Below are positions 26,662 through 35,113 of a stretch of DNA of 64,000 nt, in pieces. Each line of letters begins with the position of its first letter. The stretch's first letter is position 1. The position numbers and the translations under genes are program-made. The stretch covers positions 310,001 to 374,000 of the forward strand of contig CP060220.1 in assembly GCA_023898385.1 (NCBI GenBank), in the 5' to 3' direction. Under the pieces are notes generated by a model, which was not told where the DNA came from, did not search any database, and worked only from the letters and a program-made list of their open reading frames with translations. The stretch is from Pseudobdellovibrionaceae bacterium (GTDB lineage Bacteria; Bdellovibrionota; Bdellovibrionia; Bdellovibrionales; UBA1609).

Positions 26662-27013
26662 GTTTCTGTTGTCACCCATCCACAACTTTCCAAAATTTCT
26701 CTTTTTGCAATGCAATTCCTGTCATATCATGAGGCCGCATGAAACCGACCGTCCTCCGCGCGGGGCACGGTAGGACACATAACAAAAGGCAAGACGGTCC
26801 GCTCAAGATCATAGATGGCAAGCTGTCCTGCGAAAGTTCTATAAGTTCGCTGAGATCAACATATTTTTCATCTGTCCCGAGCCTTTTGACTTGTCCTGTT
26901 TTTGGAGCTGGCGCACAATTGAACTAGTAGAGCAATAACCATGGGCTTTTTCCACGATTTGAGGCTTGCGCCAGGGACTCTTTCCGTAGGCCCCGTTTTT
27001 TATGGAGACGGAA

Positions 27014-27217
27014 GTGAAATTAGTCAGTTTATTTTTAATCCTTGTGAGTCTTCACTCCTATGCCGGTAACGATTGCCGTGAAGTTGATAGGGGAAATGCT
27101 TTTTTTGACACCAAAAAAAGCTCATGGCGAGAAAGTGAGCAAATTAAAATCCTGGATTGCAAAGGAAATTACTTTTTGACTTTAAACCGAATGAAGCCAG
27201 AAAAAGTCCTAAGATAG
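27014..27217 (+). CDS. Small exported protein, unknown
   Basis: A 67-residue protein from a GTG with GGAG seven bases upstream; an ATG at 27002 is in frame but contains that ribosome site. Signal peptide KLVSLFLILVSLHSYA, then a short mature part with two cysteines (NDCREV and ILDCKG) that may pair. Its 3' end overlaps the convergent gene at 27169-27510 by 49 bases. Too short for a family call; coding status moderate. Confidence 0.4.
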   Translation: MKLVSLFLILVSLHSYAGNDCREVDRGNAFFDTKKSSWRESEQIKILDCKGNYFLTLNRMKPEKVLR

Positions 27218-27510
27218 CTGTTATGCGACCAAACCCAGGCATTGTCAGCGGAACCAAAAATTTGGTAGTGAGGGTCCCTGTGACCTGCTGGTAGCGGGAC
27301 GCCTTCGGTGTTCAATGCCGTAGAAAACAGTGAATCAATGGGTTCAGGCTCAGGTTTCGGTGGCGGCAGGGGTGACGGAGGGGGAGTTTCCCCTTCGCTG
27401 GTTTTGGTCTCTTTTCCGATCCTCGGAAGCGGCTCAGCCCAATTTTGAAACAAAAGCGCCACAGCAGATACAGTTAATACTCCCAATATCAATTGAAACC
27501 TTAAGCTCAT
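27169..27510 (-). CDS. Membrane-anchored proline-rich small protein
   Basis: A 113-residue protein. The ATG at 27510 has GGGGGA upstream and gives an N-terminal anchor LILGVLTVSAVALLF followed by a Pro/Glu-rich linker (ETPPPSPLPPPKPEPEP), which would span the periplasm, and a C-terminal segment of about 50 residues (GHRDPHYQIFGSADNAW). The anchor plus Pro-rich linker plan resembles TonB-like or peptidoglycan-spanning proteins, but no TonB domain is seen. Overlaps the 3' end of the small gene at 27014-27217. Confidence 0.5.
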   Translation of the reverse strand: MSLRFQLILGVLTVSAVALLFQNWAEPLPRIGKETKTSEGETPPPSPLPPPKPEPEPIDSLFSTALNTEGVPLPAGHRDPHYQIFGSADNAWVWSHNSYLRTFSGFIRFKVKK

Positions 27511-27655
27511 GCTTCCCCCAAAACATTTACGTCCGCAAAAGGTATACCCGCCCAAAAACTGGTTGGAAGCGAGTTAATTGTATATCCAATTGGCAGTGTC
27601 GATAAAATTGAACCATTAAAGTCACCCTGACAGATTCTGGCCCTTAAAATAAAGC

Positions 27656-27685
27656 TTGACAAATGTATTCTTGTGTATATACAAT
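27656..27685 (+). promoter_or_regulatory. brnTA promoter and palindromic operator
   Basis: A perfect -35 TTGACA (27656-27661) is followed after 16-18 bases by -10 boxes TATACA (27678-27683) or TACAAT (27680-27685). A perfect palindrome TGTATATACA covers 27674-27683, a likely BrnA binding site. Transcription would start about 27690-27692, so brnT at 27692 would be nearly leaderless. This promoter decides the gene start: a TTG at 27656 in the same frame is part of the -35 box, not a start codon. Confidence 0.7.
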
Positions 27686-27691
27686 GGCGTT

Positions 27692-27970
27692 GTGCAGTTT
27701 GAATGGGATGAAGCCAAGAATCGCAGTAATTACCAAAAACATGGCCTCTGGTTCGAAGAGGCTCAGACTTTGTGGGCAGATGCCCACTCAGTGGAATTTT
27801 TTGATCCTAGCAGCGAATCTGAAGACCGTTTCATCAGAGTAGGGCACTCCTCAGCAGCACGCGTGCTACTGGTGGTGTTTTGCGAACGCCAGGACGGCGG
27901 TATCATACGAATCATTTCGGCCAGAAAGGCGACTAAAAAGGAGCGCCAACAATATGAAGAAGGAATATGA
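27692..27970 (+). CDS. brnT: BrnT-family toxin (type II toxin-antitoxin)
   Basis: A 92-residue RelE-fold ribonuclease toxin. The N-terminal VQFEWDEAKNRSNYQKHGLW with the following FEEAQ, the central RFIRVGHSS and the C-terminal IRIISARKATKKERQQYEE match the BrnT pattern, including the terminal ISARKA arginine/lysine motif. Start: GTG at 27692, because the upstream promoter overlaps any earlier codon. The antitoxin gene overlaps its 3' end by 17 bases, the typical toxin-first BrnTA order. Neutralised by BrnA, which also represses the operon (family knowledge). Confidence 0.85.
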   Translation: MQFEWDEAKNRSNYQKHGLWFEEAQTLWADAHSVEFFDPSSESEDRFIRVGHSSAARVLLVVFCERQDGGIIRIISARKATKKERQQYEEGI

Positions 27971-28190
27971 CCTAAAGAAATTGAAAAAACGACCCGGAAA
28001 AGCGAAGACCTCAACCTCAGCGGCCAAGGTCCCCATTAGTATTCGCCTTGACGGCGCTGTTCTGTCAGAGTTCAAAACTGAGGCTGAGAGACTAGGAATG
28101 CCTTACCAAACCTTTATCGGAAGTATTCTTCATCGGTACGCCAATGGTGAGCTTGTGGATAAGACAATTGCCAAAAAGATCCTTAAATGA
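27954..28190 (+). CDS. brnA: BrnA-family antitoxin
   Basis: A 78-residue antitoxin. Basic N-terminus (KKEYDLKKLKKRPGKAK) is the toxin-binding part; residues about 28-65 form the ribbon-helix-helix-like DNA-binding region VPISIRLDGAVLSEF plus ERLGMPYQTFIGSILHRYA. Overlaps brnT by 17 bases and would be translated by coupling. Probably binds the TGTATATACA palindrome in the promoter. Confidence 0.82.
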   Translation: MKKEYDLKKLKKRPGKAKTSTSAAKVPISIRLDGAVLSEFKTEAERLGMPYQTFIGSILHRYANGELVDKTIAKKILK

Positions 28191-28620
28191 GCATCCTGAA
28201 TAGCCTATCTAAAGGGCACTCGACCAGTTATTTCTAATAAACAAGAAACAACTATCTTTTGGACCAGATCTGGGTGGAAAAACTACTTATGTTAGAAACA
28301 ATAATTTAGCCAGCATCTTTGTTGATCACTGACCACGTGTAATCGGGTCGATTTGCCAGCGTTTTTCGCTGCAACATCCATTGCTGACAAAATCAACTGA
28401 AGCCCGCAGTCCTATCAAAAACCCACTGGGTGCCCGTCGACCTCCTTTACATGGAGATTCTGAAACTGAAAAAGCCACCTCTATGGAAAGAATTTACTTG
28501 CTGCTTTAAAAAACACACAAATCAGAGGGAGTGATCTTTGTAACTCGGTCGGATTATGCTGTTTACATGTTGCTCTCCAGCGTCTAGGATGGCGAACTTT
28601 GATTTTACGGGGAGGTTTCA
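28191..28620. other. Intergenic stretch without recognisable gene
   Basis: 430 bases between brnA and the exported protein gene. Stop codons in all frames break up any reading frame, and no tRNA, clear terminator with T-tract or strong repeat was seen. The last 15 bases hold the GGGGAGG ribosome site of the next gene. Composition is AT-rich like the surrounding accessory region. Confidence 0.5.
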
Positions 28621-29094
28621 ATGAGACGTTTATTAGCGGCGACGGCTTTAGTTCTGGTGTCACAGACTGTTTTTGCGCAAAATCTTGCGGACCCATCGCG
28701 GTGGGTGGGGCTTTTTAAAATTCAACAATCCGAATGTAAAATAGACGGTGTTCCCTATGATGCAGATATTATCAGCCACACCTTAGCAATCACAGTAGAA
28801 GGAAATTACCCGATTGATAGTCGGTTGAAACTAGAAATGCTGATGTCACCAGCAGACCTTGAAACGGTAGATGATGTTCGGGCTTATGCCATCGTAGCGA
28901 AGTGGATTCCAGAAGGTCTAACAAAAGGTAAATTAGATACTGACAACTCCACGTACTTCACGATCAAGCAAGTTGACGGCGAAGACTCCTTTGTTAAGTT
29001 TTACATTGCTGACAGCAAATACTATTTAGAACAAACAACATTCTTTGATGGCGCCGAATACCAGTGCGTCGATAAGTTACAAAAGATTAAATAG
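28621..29094 (+). CDS. Exported protein, unknown function
   Basis: A 157-residue protein with a clear signal peptide (ATALVLVSQTVFAQ) and a strong GGGGAGG ribosome site. Mature part is beta-rich, with one Cys pair (SECKID near position 38 and YQCVDK near the end) likely disulphide-linked. The length and single-domain look resemble small lipocalin-like or DUF-type periplasmic proteins, but no family is recognised. Convergent with the nitroreductase-like gene. Confidence 0.5.
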   Translation: MRRLLAATALVLVSQTVFAQNLADPSRWVGLFKIQQSECKIDGVPYDADIISHTLAITVEGNYPIDSRLKLEMLMSPADLETVDDVRAYAIVAKWIPEGLTKGKLDTDNSTYFTIKQVDGEDSFVKFYIADSKYYLEQTTFFDGAEYQCVDKLQKIK

Positions 29095-29172
29095 GGCAGG
29101 TACGCTGGAAAGTATTGCACGCTTGGCAGAGCCTAGTCGGGTGTCCGCGCTCAAGGCTTGTTTATGCGGCGG

Positions 29173-30258
29173 TTAATTCATAGGCATTGTCTGCTGGGTT
29201 AAAGAAATAGACATGACATCTTCAGCACGAAGCCTGTCCACGCCCATCTCCTTTGGTAGCGGCGAGGCATACCCTATGCGAAAAATCCACGCGGGGACCT
29301 CATACTTTGGGGTAGAAAAGGATTGTCTTAGTGTGGCGAGTCCATTGTCGAAGTGTTGCTGATGGCGATGAATGATCTCGCTGGGCTGATCTTGTTGTAG
29401 CTGGCTAAAGCAAGAAAGGCTTGAAAAAGAAAGAGGCTGAGCGGACAGCCCCTGTTCGGTGAGCGAAAGCCAAAGGTGGGCTGCATGTTGCCCTAAGGTG
29501 AAAAGGTGACGTCGCTCAGAGTTGGGGGTGGTTAACAAAATCAAATCCGAGCATTGTTGATAGGTCTTTAATTGAGTTTGGCTTAGAACATGGGCCAAGC
29601 CGTGTCGCAACAACCAGGAAAATATCTTGGGTCGTTGTTTTAAGATTCTAATGGCAAGGGCATCACTTTCTTTAAGGCCGGCGGATTTATAGCCAAATCC
29701 CACCTTAGGAATTTTTCCAGAAAAATCCACAAGCTTTAGAGTTTCTAGAATTAGCTCTGGCTCGCTCCAAAAAATCTTTTCTGAGTCCCTCAGGTAATTC
29801 CAAAGTGACGTGGCCTGTGGGGATGCAAAATAGGCTTTGGTTTCGTACTGTTCATTTAACTTTAAGAGATTTTCCTTCAAGTCGCTCGAAAGAGCTTTTG
29901 CAAAATAAGCCCTACGATCAGTTCGCCGAGTTTTCAACGCGGGATAGAGTTTCTGCAGAGCCGGGTCTGTGGGCGGTTGATCGAGCAGTTCCATTTGAGC
30001 AGACAGCCAATCGGGTCCCAAGGGGGTGCAGCGCACACTCAGTTGCCGGTGGCTGGCGGCCACCTTCACATATTTAATAAAGGCTCCAAGCGACAAAATA
30101 GAGGCGTGATGATGGGGATCCACCGGATGACACCATTTTTCTGTGGCCACTCGAATAAATATGTTTTCAGAGGAGGCCTGAATGTCCCAGGCTTGGATAT
30201 TGTCGGGAGTGGGAGCCCACAATGCGTCGTCGATGATGTCAGATAGGATGGAATTCAT
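29173..30258 (-). CDS. Nitroreductase-family (Acg-like) protein
   Basis: A 361-residue protein. N-terminal DDALWAPTPDNIQAWDI (about 8-24) is the APSxHNxQPW flavin-binding motif of Acg-like nitroreductases, and the middle KTRRTDRRAYFAKAL matches their second conserved block. Two nitroreductase-like halves are expected at this length. The ATG at 30258 has AAGGGG upstream; the ATG at 30300 lies 14 codons further out and is not chosen. Divergent from the regulator gene at 30380 with 121 bases between, possibly under its control. Many Acg-like proteins have lost enzyme activity and sequester flavin, so activity is uncertain. Confidence 0.7.
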   Translation of the reverse strand: MNSILSDIIDDALWAPTPDNIQAWDIQASSENIFIRVATEKWCHPVDPHHHASILSLGAFIKYVKVAASHRQLSVRCTPLGPDWLSAQMELLDQPPTDPALQKLYPALKTRRTDRRAYFAKALSSDLKENLLKLNEQYETKAYFASPQATSLWNYLRDSEKIFWSEPELILETLKLVDFSGKIPKVGFGYKSAGLKESDALAIRILKQRPKIFSWLLRHGLAHVLSQTQLKTYQQCSDLILLTTPNSERRHLFTLGQHAAHLWLSLTEQGLSAQPLSFSSLSCFSQLQQDQPSEIIHRHQQHFDNGLATLRQSFSTPKYEVPAWIFRIGYASPLPKEMGVDRLRAEDVMSISLTQQTMPMN

Positions 30259-30379
30259 TGCCGCCCCTTGTCGCAAGCAAAAGAGTTTTCTGTCTGCCAA
30301 GGCCAGTGTAACGTCGTCAGAGCGATGTTTTCAAACTCTGTCACGGAGTGTTTCTAAATTTGTAGGGGGTGAGGCAAAA

Positions 30380-31402
30380 ATGGAAACAATACACGAGCCC
30401 ACATCAACTGCGAACATGTTCAAACAAGTCTGGCCCCTGCGGGACTATTACAAAATCTGTCGCGAAGTACTTCGTTTGCTACGGGGGGAGCTCAGCCAGC
30501 GGCAGCTGAGTGAAAAGTTGGGTTACACTTTCAATCAGGTGGGCAAGTGGGAAAGTGGAGTCACCCAGATCAAGTGGGAAGACTTTATTCAGATCAATCA
30601 CGCATTGGGCTTGCCAGTAGATGAGCGGCTTCAAGTTTTTTTCGGCAATGGTCATGGTCCCCACACATCTCAAAATGTGAAACGACTTTTTTCCAATTGG
30701 CTGGCTTTAGACTCTATAGATTCAGACGTGATCAGGAATAAATTGAAAAAGTGGAAAGCATCACCAGAATCGTTGGATCTAGCCGAGGCTCTTATGGCTA
30801 TGGATTCACGTCCGGCCATGCTATTTGGGTTTTTAAGTCACTTTGTGAATTGTGCGGAAATAGAAATACTAAGGCAAGATTTTGAAAATTTTGAAAAAGA
30901 AATGAACCTGTTGTCAGCTGAGCCGCTTGTGGGATTTATCAATGAGGCCTTATTGGTAGAAGACTATCGGCGATTGCCGGAGCATGATGACGAAGTGCTA
31001 GCGTTTCATGCCAGTTGCACCGTTGACGAACTAAAACCTTTACTTGAGAAATTGGTGCAGATGGGAGTGGTTGGATTTGACGGCCACAAATACTTCTCCA
31101 GCCCCACAAGCTTTAGTTTTTCAACTTTAAGTAATAAGAGCTTGCGAAAATTTAATAAATTTACGTTTGAATGGGTGGCGAAAAAGTATCCCCTTGAGAT
31201 TTTGTCAAAGAACAGGCCTGGCGTTTACAATGTATCTGGTACCTCCACGCGAGTGGTGGCTATCAGCCGAAACGCCTCTGAAGAAATCGATAGATTGGTC
31301 TCGCAGTTTCACAATGCCGTGGGAGAGGTTGTGAAAAACGACAGCCAGCCCAAGGAAAACGTGCAGATTATTAGCTTGGCCAATGTGGTGTCCACCGTTT
31401 AG
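30380..31402 (+). CDS. Helix-turn-helix regulator, TIGR02147-like (paralogue of 1623-2660)
   Basis: A 340-residue protein. I chose the ATG at 30380 with GGGGGTGAGG upstream; an in-frame ATG at 30182 would run through the nitroreductase start region and is unlikely. XRE-like helix-turn-helix at residues about 29-55 (LSQRQLSEKLGYTFNQVGKW) and a winged-helix-like segment around 205-245 (TVDELKPLLEKLVQMGVVGF). Paralogue of the gene at 1623-2660. Divergent from the nitroreductase-like gene, and followed after 213 bases by the Glt-like locus, so it could regulate either neighbour. Confidence 0.6.
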   Translation: METIHEPTSTANMFKQVWPLRDYYKICREVLRLLRGELSQRQLSEKLGYTFNQVGKWESGVTQIKWEDFIQINHALGLPVDERLQVFFGNGHGPHTSQNVKRLFSNWLALDSIDSDVIRNKLKKWKASPESLDLAEALMAMDSRPAMLFGFLSHFVNCAEIEILRQDFENFEKEMNLLSAEPLVGFINEALLVEDYRRLPEHDDEVLAFHASCTVDELKPLLEKLVQMGVVGFDGHKYFSSPTSFSFSTLSNKSLRKFNKFTFEWVAKKYPLEILSKNRPGVYNVSGTSTRVVAISRNASEEIDRLVSQFHNAVGEVVKNDSQPKENVQIISLANVVSTV

Positions 31403-31615
31403 GTCGAATCATTGTGATTATAATTGAGTTAATCTTAAGCAAATGTCCAAGTTTTTGACAAAACTGTCTAACTAGTTGAAAAGGCCTCGGTTTACCCTTC
31501 TAATATTAAAATGAGACACTAAGTTTTGGGCACAGACTCGCGCGTAAGCCATTGTATTTGCTCTGAAATTGGCCCAGAGCTTGCTCATTATAGAGGTTAA
31601 GGGGAGGGCTTTGCT

Positions 31616-33328
31616 TTGAAACAAGGTCATATAATTTTAAGTTTAACAGGTGTTGTGGCATTAACGCTTCTGGCCTTTAACAACTGCTCGGATGTGCGTC
31701 TTAGCTTGACTCCGCCCGTGGTGGTTAAAGCGAGCAGTGGAGCGCTTTGTATGGCGCCGCCAGAGAGTTTGATCCGTTATAGTAAAGTTCTATTTATTAT
31801 GGATAAGTCTGGGTCGAACACAATCCATGATCCGGATGATGTGCGCCGTGCTGACAATGTCCAAGCGTTTCTTGATAAGCATAAAGATGATCCCTACTAT
31901 CGGTTTGGTTACATTGCTTTTGGAATTGATGGAAATAAGGCCGTACCCTATATCGCTGATGGAGATTTGAATCCAGTTTTTAGGGAAGCTCCTGAATTGC
32001 AGGCCGCTATTGATCGGCATCGGGCAGAAGGAGATACAGGTTGTACACCCTATTTAGCGGCACTGGGGCTTGCGAAATCAGCTATTGAAAAAGATATTAT
32101 TGACCACCCTGAAGAGGACAACGTCTATAACATATTTTTTATGTCCGACGGATTTCCAAATGATGCAAACACGGCTTCGGGTTGCGCGAGCAATGTGGCT
32201 GTGACAAATAGTCCCGATGACCCTTATATTTCCGCAGTTAAGGATATCGTGACTATCGCTCCGGAGAGGACGTTTTTGAGCACAGCTTATTATACGCCAT
32301 CAGAAAACGATCCTGGCCGTCAGGCTGCGCGCGGATTAGAATATATGGCCGAAGCGGGGAATGGGCACTTTGTGGATCTGCAAAATAACGACAAGCTGGA
32401 TTTCGAAGAAATGAAATTAGGAGAGCGCCCAGAAGCGTGGGTATTGAAAAGGCTCGTTGTTTACAATATCAATTCCGGTTTTTGCACGGATGGCACTGTT
32501 GACGTAGATTCTGACGGCGACGGCTTATGCGACAAGGACGAAGACCACTTTAACAACATTTTCGCAGATAAGCTGAATGAACTTGGAGTTCGTTTTGATA
32601 AGCTCAATCGAAACTCAATTAATCCAAAATTTGCTGACTCTATCTCTTACAAATTAGAAGTGTTGCCCAGTGGTGAGGGTCTGAACGAGTGCAATCTCAA
32701 TAAGCCAGATCGAGACTTTGATTTACTCAATGACTGCGAAGAGCGAGCTCTATTAGACTCGCAAGCCAATGGGCCCACGCCGCAGTGGACGGCGGAAATG
32801 CGTAACAGTGGCGGTGGCGCGGCGGATCCGCTAAACCCCGACACCGATGGCGATGGATTTTTAGATTCACTTGAGTTCTTTCAGTTTCAGGTCAAGTCAG
32901 TCGCAGTTGACTACACGAATATCACGGATCGCCATTTAGGTGGAGTCACTTCAGAGACTTTAATGACGGAACATCGGCATCCGATGATACCTGAGGAATT
33001 TGCAAAAACCAGCTATGATACACAAGTGCGGTTCACTGGAATTAATTCTCAAGGCCAAAATTGCTATGACTTTAAAATGGAGCAATTGGCCCTATATCCC
33101 ACTGAAGCCGTCACCCTTGAGCAGGTCAGTGAGTTAAAACAGCTTCAACACGAAGCCAATGAAAATATAGTTCTTATTTACTACATTACCACCCCTGAGC
33201 GTGATCCCAATGGTAAAGGGTATTTATACCATTCCTATCAGCGCATTAGCTATGGCGGCGGCGCTGATGGATTGCGGCTCGATAAATTTAAGCCTTACAA
33301 GGTACCGGCGGTGCCACTAGGTCTTTAA
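31616..33328 (+). CDS. Exported VWA-domain protein with calcium-binding repeats (Glt-like locus 1)
   Basis: A 570-residue protein from a TTG start with AAGGGGAGGG upstream. N-terminal hydrophobic signal ends with LLAFNNC (Cys24), a non-canonical lipobox-like site. Residues about 58-260 are a von Willebrand A domain with MIDAS motif DKSGS (Asp63, Ser65, Ser67). Two thrombospondin type-3-like calcium loops follow: VDSDGDGLCDKDED (about 298-311) and DTDGDGFLDSLE (about 407-418). The VWA would bind protein ligands via a divalent metal. First gene of the plus-strand Glt/Agl-like locus; a VWA lipoprotein also ends the second locus (55054-56190). Confidence 0.8.
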   Translation: MKQGHIILSLTGVVALTLLAFNNCSDVRLSLTPPVVVKASSGALCMAPPESLIRYSKVLFIMDKSGSNTIHDPDDVRRADNVQAFLDKHKDDPYYRFGYIAFGIDGNKAVPYIADGDLNPVFREAPELQAAIDRHRAEGDTGCTPYLAALGLAKSAIEKDIIDHPEEDNVYNIFFMSDGFPNDANTASGCASNVAVTNSPDDPYISAVKDIVTIAPERTFLSTAYYTPSENDPGRQAARGLEYMAEAGNGHFVDLQNNDKLDFEEMKLGERPEAWVLKRLVVYNINSGFCTDGTVDVDSDGDGLCDKDEDHFNNIFADKLNELGVRFDKLNRNSINPKFADSISYKLEVLPSGEGLNECNLNKPDRDFDLLNDCEERALLDSQANGPTPQWTAEMRNSGGGAADPLNPDTDGDGFLDSLEFFQFQVKSVAVDYTNITDRHLGGVTSETLMTEHRHPMIPEEFAKTSYDTQVRFTGINSQGQNCYDFKMEQLALYPTEAVTLEQVSELKQLQHEANENIVLIYYITTPERDPNGKGYLYHSYQRISYGGGADGLRLDKFKPYKVPAVPLGL

Positions 33329-33362
33329 TGTTTCGTTGCCGTAAGACATTTTGGGGGATCAA

Positions 33363-34982
33363 ATGTTTTTACGCGGATTATTCACTATAGGTTTTGCCAC
33401 ATTTCTATCAGGTTGCTTTGGCCAGCCCTTTGAAGCCGTCAATACGGGGTCAGAGACCCGTTTTGGTGAAGGGCCAAGCGCTTGCAAACCGGTGGTGGCA
33501 AAAATATCACCTTTTGCTACGCCGAAAAAGGTTCATATTGATCTATCACAAAAAGGTGACCTTCGAACAGTCTCGCCATTTCAAGTGATCAGTAACGATA
33601 CTCAAACCCTTTTGCATCCAGATAAAGATCTCATGGGTCTCATTGATCTCAAGTGCGTGGACACTCATAGCGGCAAGAGCTCATTTGTGGAGTCCATGGT
33701 GATTACCTATATGCCGACCATGCACCCCACTATGACCAAAGGGGCTTTTAACTTTCGCGTGCCAGAGGTAATGAGCGTGAGTGAGGTGGAGTTATTGGCT
33801 CAAAAAGACCCTTGTGTGTTAAGCGTGACCTTGGCCGGTGAAGGCGATGATGTTCATGCGGCCTCCGATTGGGTGAACTCAGATCCTGATACAACCAAGC
33901 AGGGGTACCTTAAAGATACCAAGGCCGATGTGTCTTACGACAAATTTTATGATCAAAGCTATGGCATAAATAAAGACGTAATTATTGCTGATCTAGACAC
34001 GGGGGTTTATTTTAACCACGAAGATATCAGTGTGGATAACTTGTGGCGGCAGTCGAATGGGACCATTGGTTACAATGTTCTTAGCCCGAGCCAAGACGCC
34101 GTTGATGACTATGGGAGTTCAGATGGTGGCAATGCCCATGGTTCAAAAATTGCCGGAATCATCGGCGCCACTCATGCCAACAGCACGGGGATTATGGGTG
34201 TGGTGCCTAAATATGTTAAGGTGATGGCGGTAAAATATATTAGCTTATCATCAGCCAGTAGCACCGATCGAGTGAATGGATTTATCTACGCTATGGATAA
34301 TGGTGCCGAAGTGATTAATTTAAGCATCGGGTTTTCCTCTAACGAAACAATGTTTCGGCAACTCATTGAAGAGTTTGTTTCGCAAAAAAATGGCTTTGTT
34401 GCCACAAGTGCCGGCAACGACGGCCAAGTCTTGGGGGTAGATAAATCATCTTATCCGGCGGTATGGGGTAGCTCTATTCCGGGGCTAATGACTGTGGGGG
34501 CCACAATGTCGGGCTCAGATAGCCTTTGGTCGGGCTCGAATCGAAGCGTCTCCTTGGTGGAAATTGCAGCTCCAGGTGGCAGTGTATATACCACCATTCC
34601 CTATCACCCGAACCTCGCACGGTGGGGCAATTACTATGGCACGACATCGGGCACGTCTTTTTCGTCTCCGATTGTGGCGGCAGCCGCAGGAATGGCCATT
34701 GCGCTCTTGAAATCTCACGGTATTGCTTACGACGGAGCCCTCATTGAAGACTTAATCACCAGTTCGGCCCGCCGAGTGAGTGGGTTGTCCAGTTATTTCA
34801 AAGACGGAAAAGTTTTGAATATGGACGCCCTAGCTGATGAGATTTTCAGTCGCTATCCCCAAATTCAGAACTCTTCTGGTTCAGGGGGCTCGGGCTCTTC
34901 GGGATCAGGTTCAGACTCTGGTTCTGATTCTAATTCTAATTCTAATTCTAATTCTGGCAGCGGCGGCAGCGTTTGTCAGTGA
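33363..34982 (+). CDS. Subtilisin-family (S8) lipoprotein with Ser/Gly/Asn-repeat tail
   Basis: A 539-residue lipoprotein (signal ending FATFLSGC, Cys18) with a pro-region (to about 200) and an S8 peptidase domain. Catalytic residues: Asp212 in ADLDTG, His259 in NAHGSKIAG, Ser432 in TTSGTSFSSP, and oxyanion Asn352 in SAGNDG. A low-complexity C-terminus of about 35 residues made of Ser, Gly, Asp and Asn follows, ending in a lone Cys (SVCQ). The start at 33363 gives the signal peptide directly. Located between the VWA gene and the barrel gene; a processing role for the machine's surface parts, or prey/host protein digestion, is inferred. Confidence 0.88.
   Translation: MFLRGLFTIGFATFLSGCFGQPFEAVNTGSETRFGEGPSACKPVVAKISPFATPKKVHIDLSQKGDLRTVSPFQVISNDTQTLLHPDKDLMGLIDLKCVDTHSGKSSFVESMVITYMPTMHPTMTKGAFNFRVPEVMSVSEVELLAQKDPCVLSVTLAGEGDDVHAASDWVNSDPDTTKQGYLKDTKADVSYDKFYDQSYGINKDVIIADLDTGVYFNHEDISVDNLWRQSNGTIGYNVLSPSQDAVDDYGSSDGGNAHGSKIAGIIGATHANSTGIMGVVPKYVKVMAVKYISLSSASSTDRVNGFIYAMDNGAEVINLSIGFSSNETMFRQLIEEFVSQKNGFVATSAGNDGQVLGVDKSSYPAVWGSSIPGLMTVGATMSGSDSLWSGSNRSVSLVEIAAPGGSVYTTIPYHPNLARWGNYYGTTSGTSFSSPIVAAAAGMAIALLKSHGIAYDGALIEDLITSSARRVSGLSSYFKDGKVLNMDALADEIFSRYPQIQNSSGSGGSGSSGSGSDSGSDSNSNSNSNSGSGGSVCQ
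34929..34952 (+). repeat. Hexanucleotide tandem repeat in the subtilase tail
   Basis: Four exact copies of TCTAAT, coding Ser-Asn repeats, within a wider run of degenerate TCNGAN/TCNGGN codons. Six-base units keep the reading frame, so copy-number changes would alter tail length but not switch the gene off. Confidence 0.8.
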
Positions 34983-35113
34983 TCTGTGTGTTGAGATTTG
35001 AATGGTTTAATCATTGACCTTGACCTAGACCTTGGGGCATTCCTTACTTCATTCGTTGAGGTTCTTGGATAGAATCGTTACATTAGTATAGATACATTTT
35101 AGGGAGTCAGCGA

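Noticed and set aside
26200..26700. tmRNA or RNase P RNA
   Set aside because: No tag-peptide frame, no tRNA-like CCA end and none of the conserved RNase P core strings.
27656..27691. TTG at 27656 as start of brnT
   Set aside because: It is the first triplet of the TTGACA -35 box; the encoded prefix has no family similarity.
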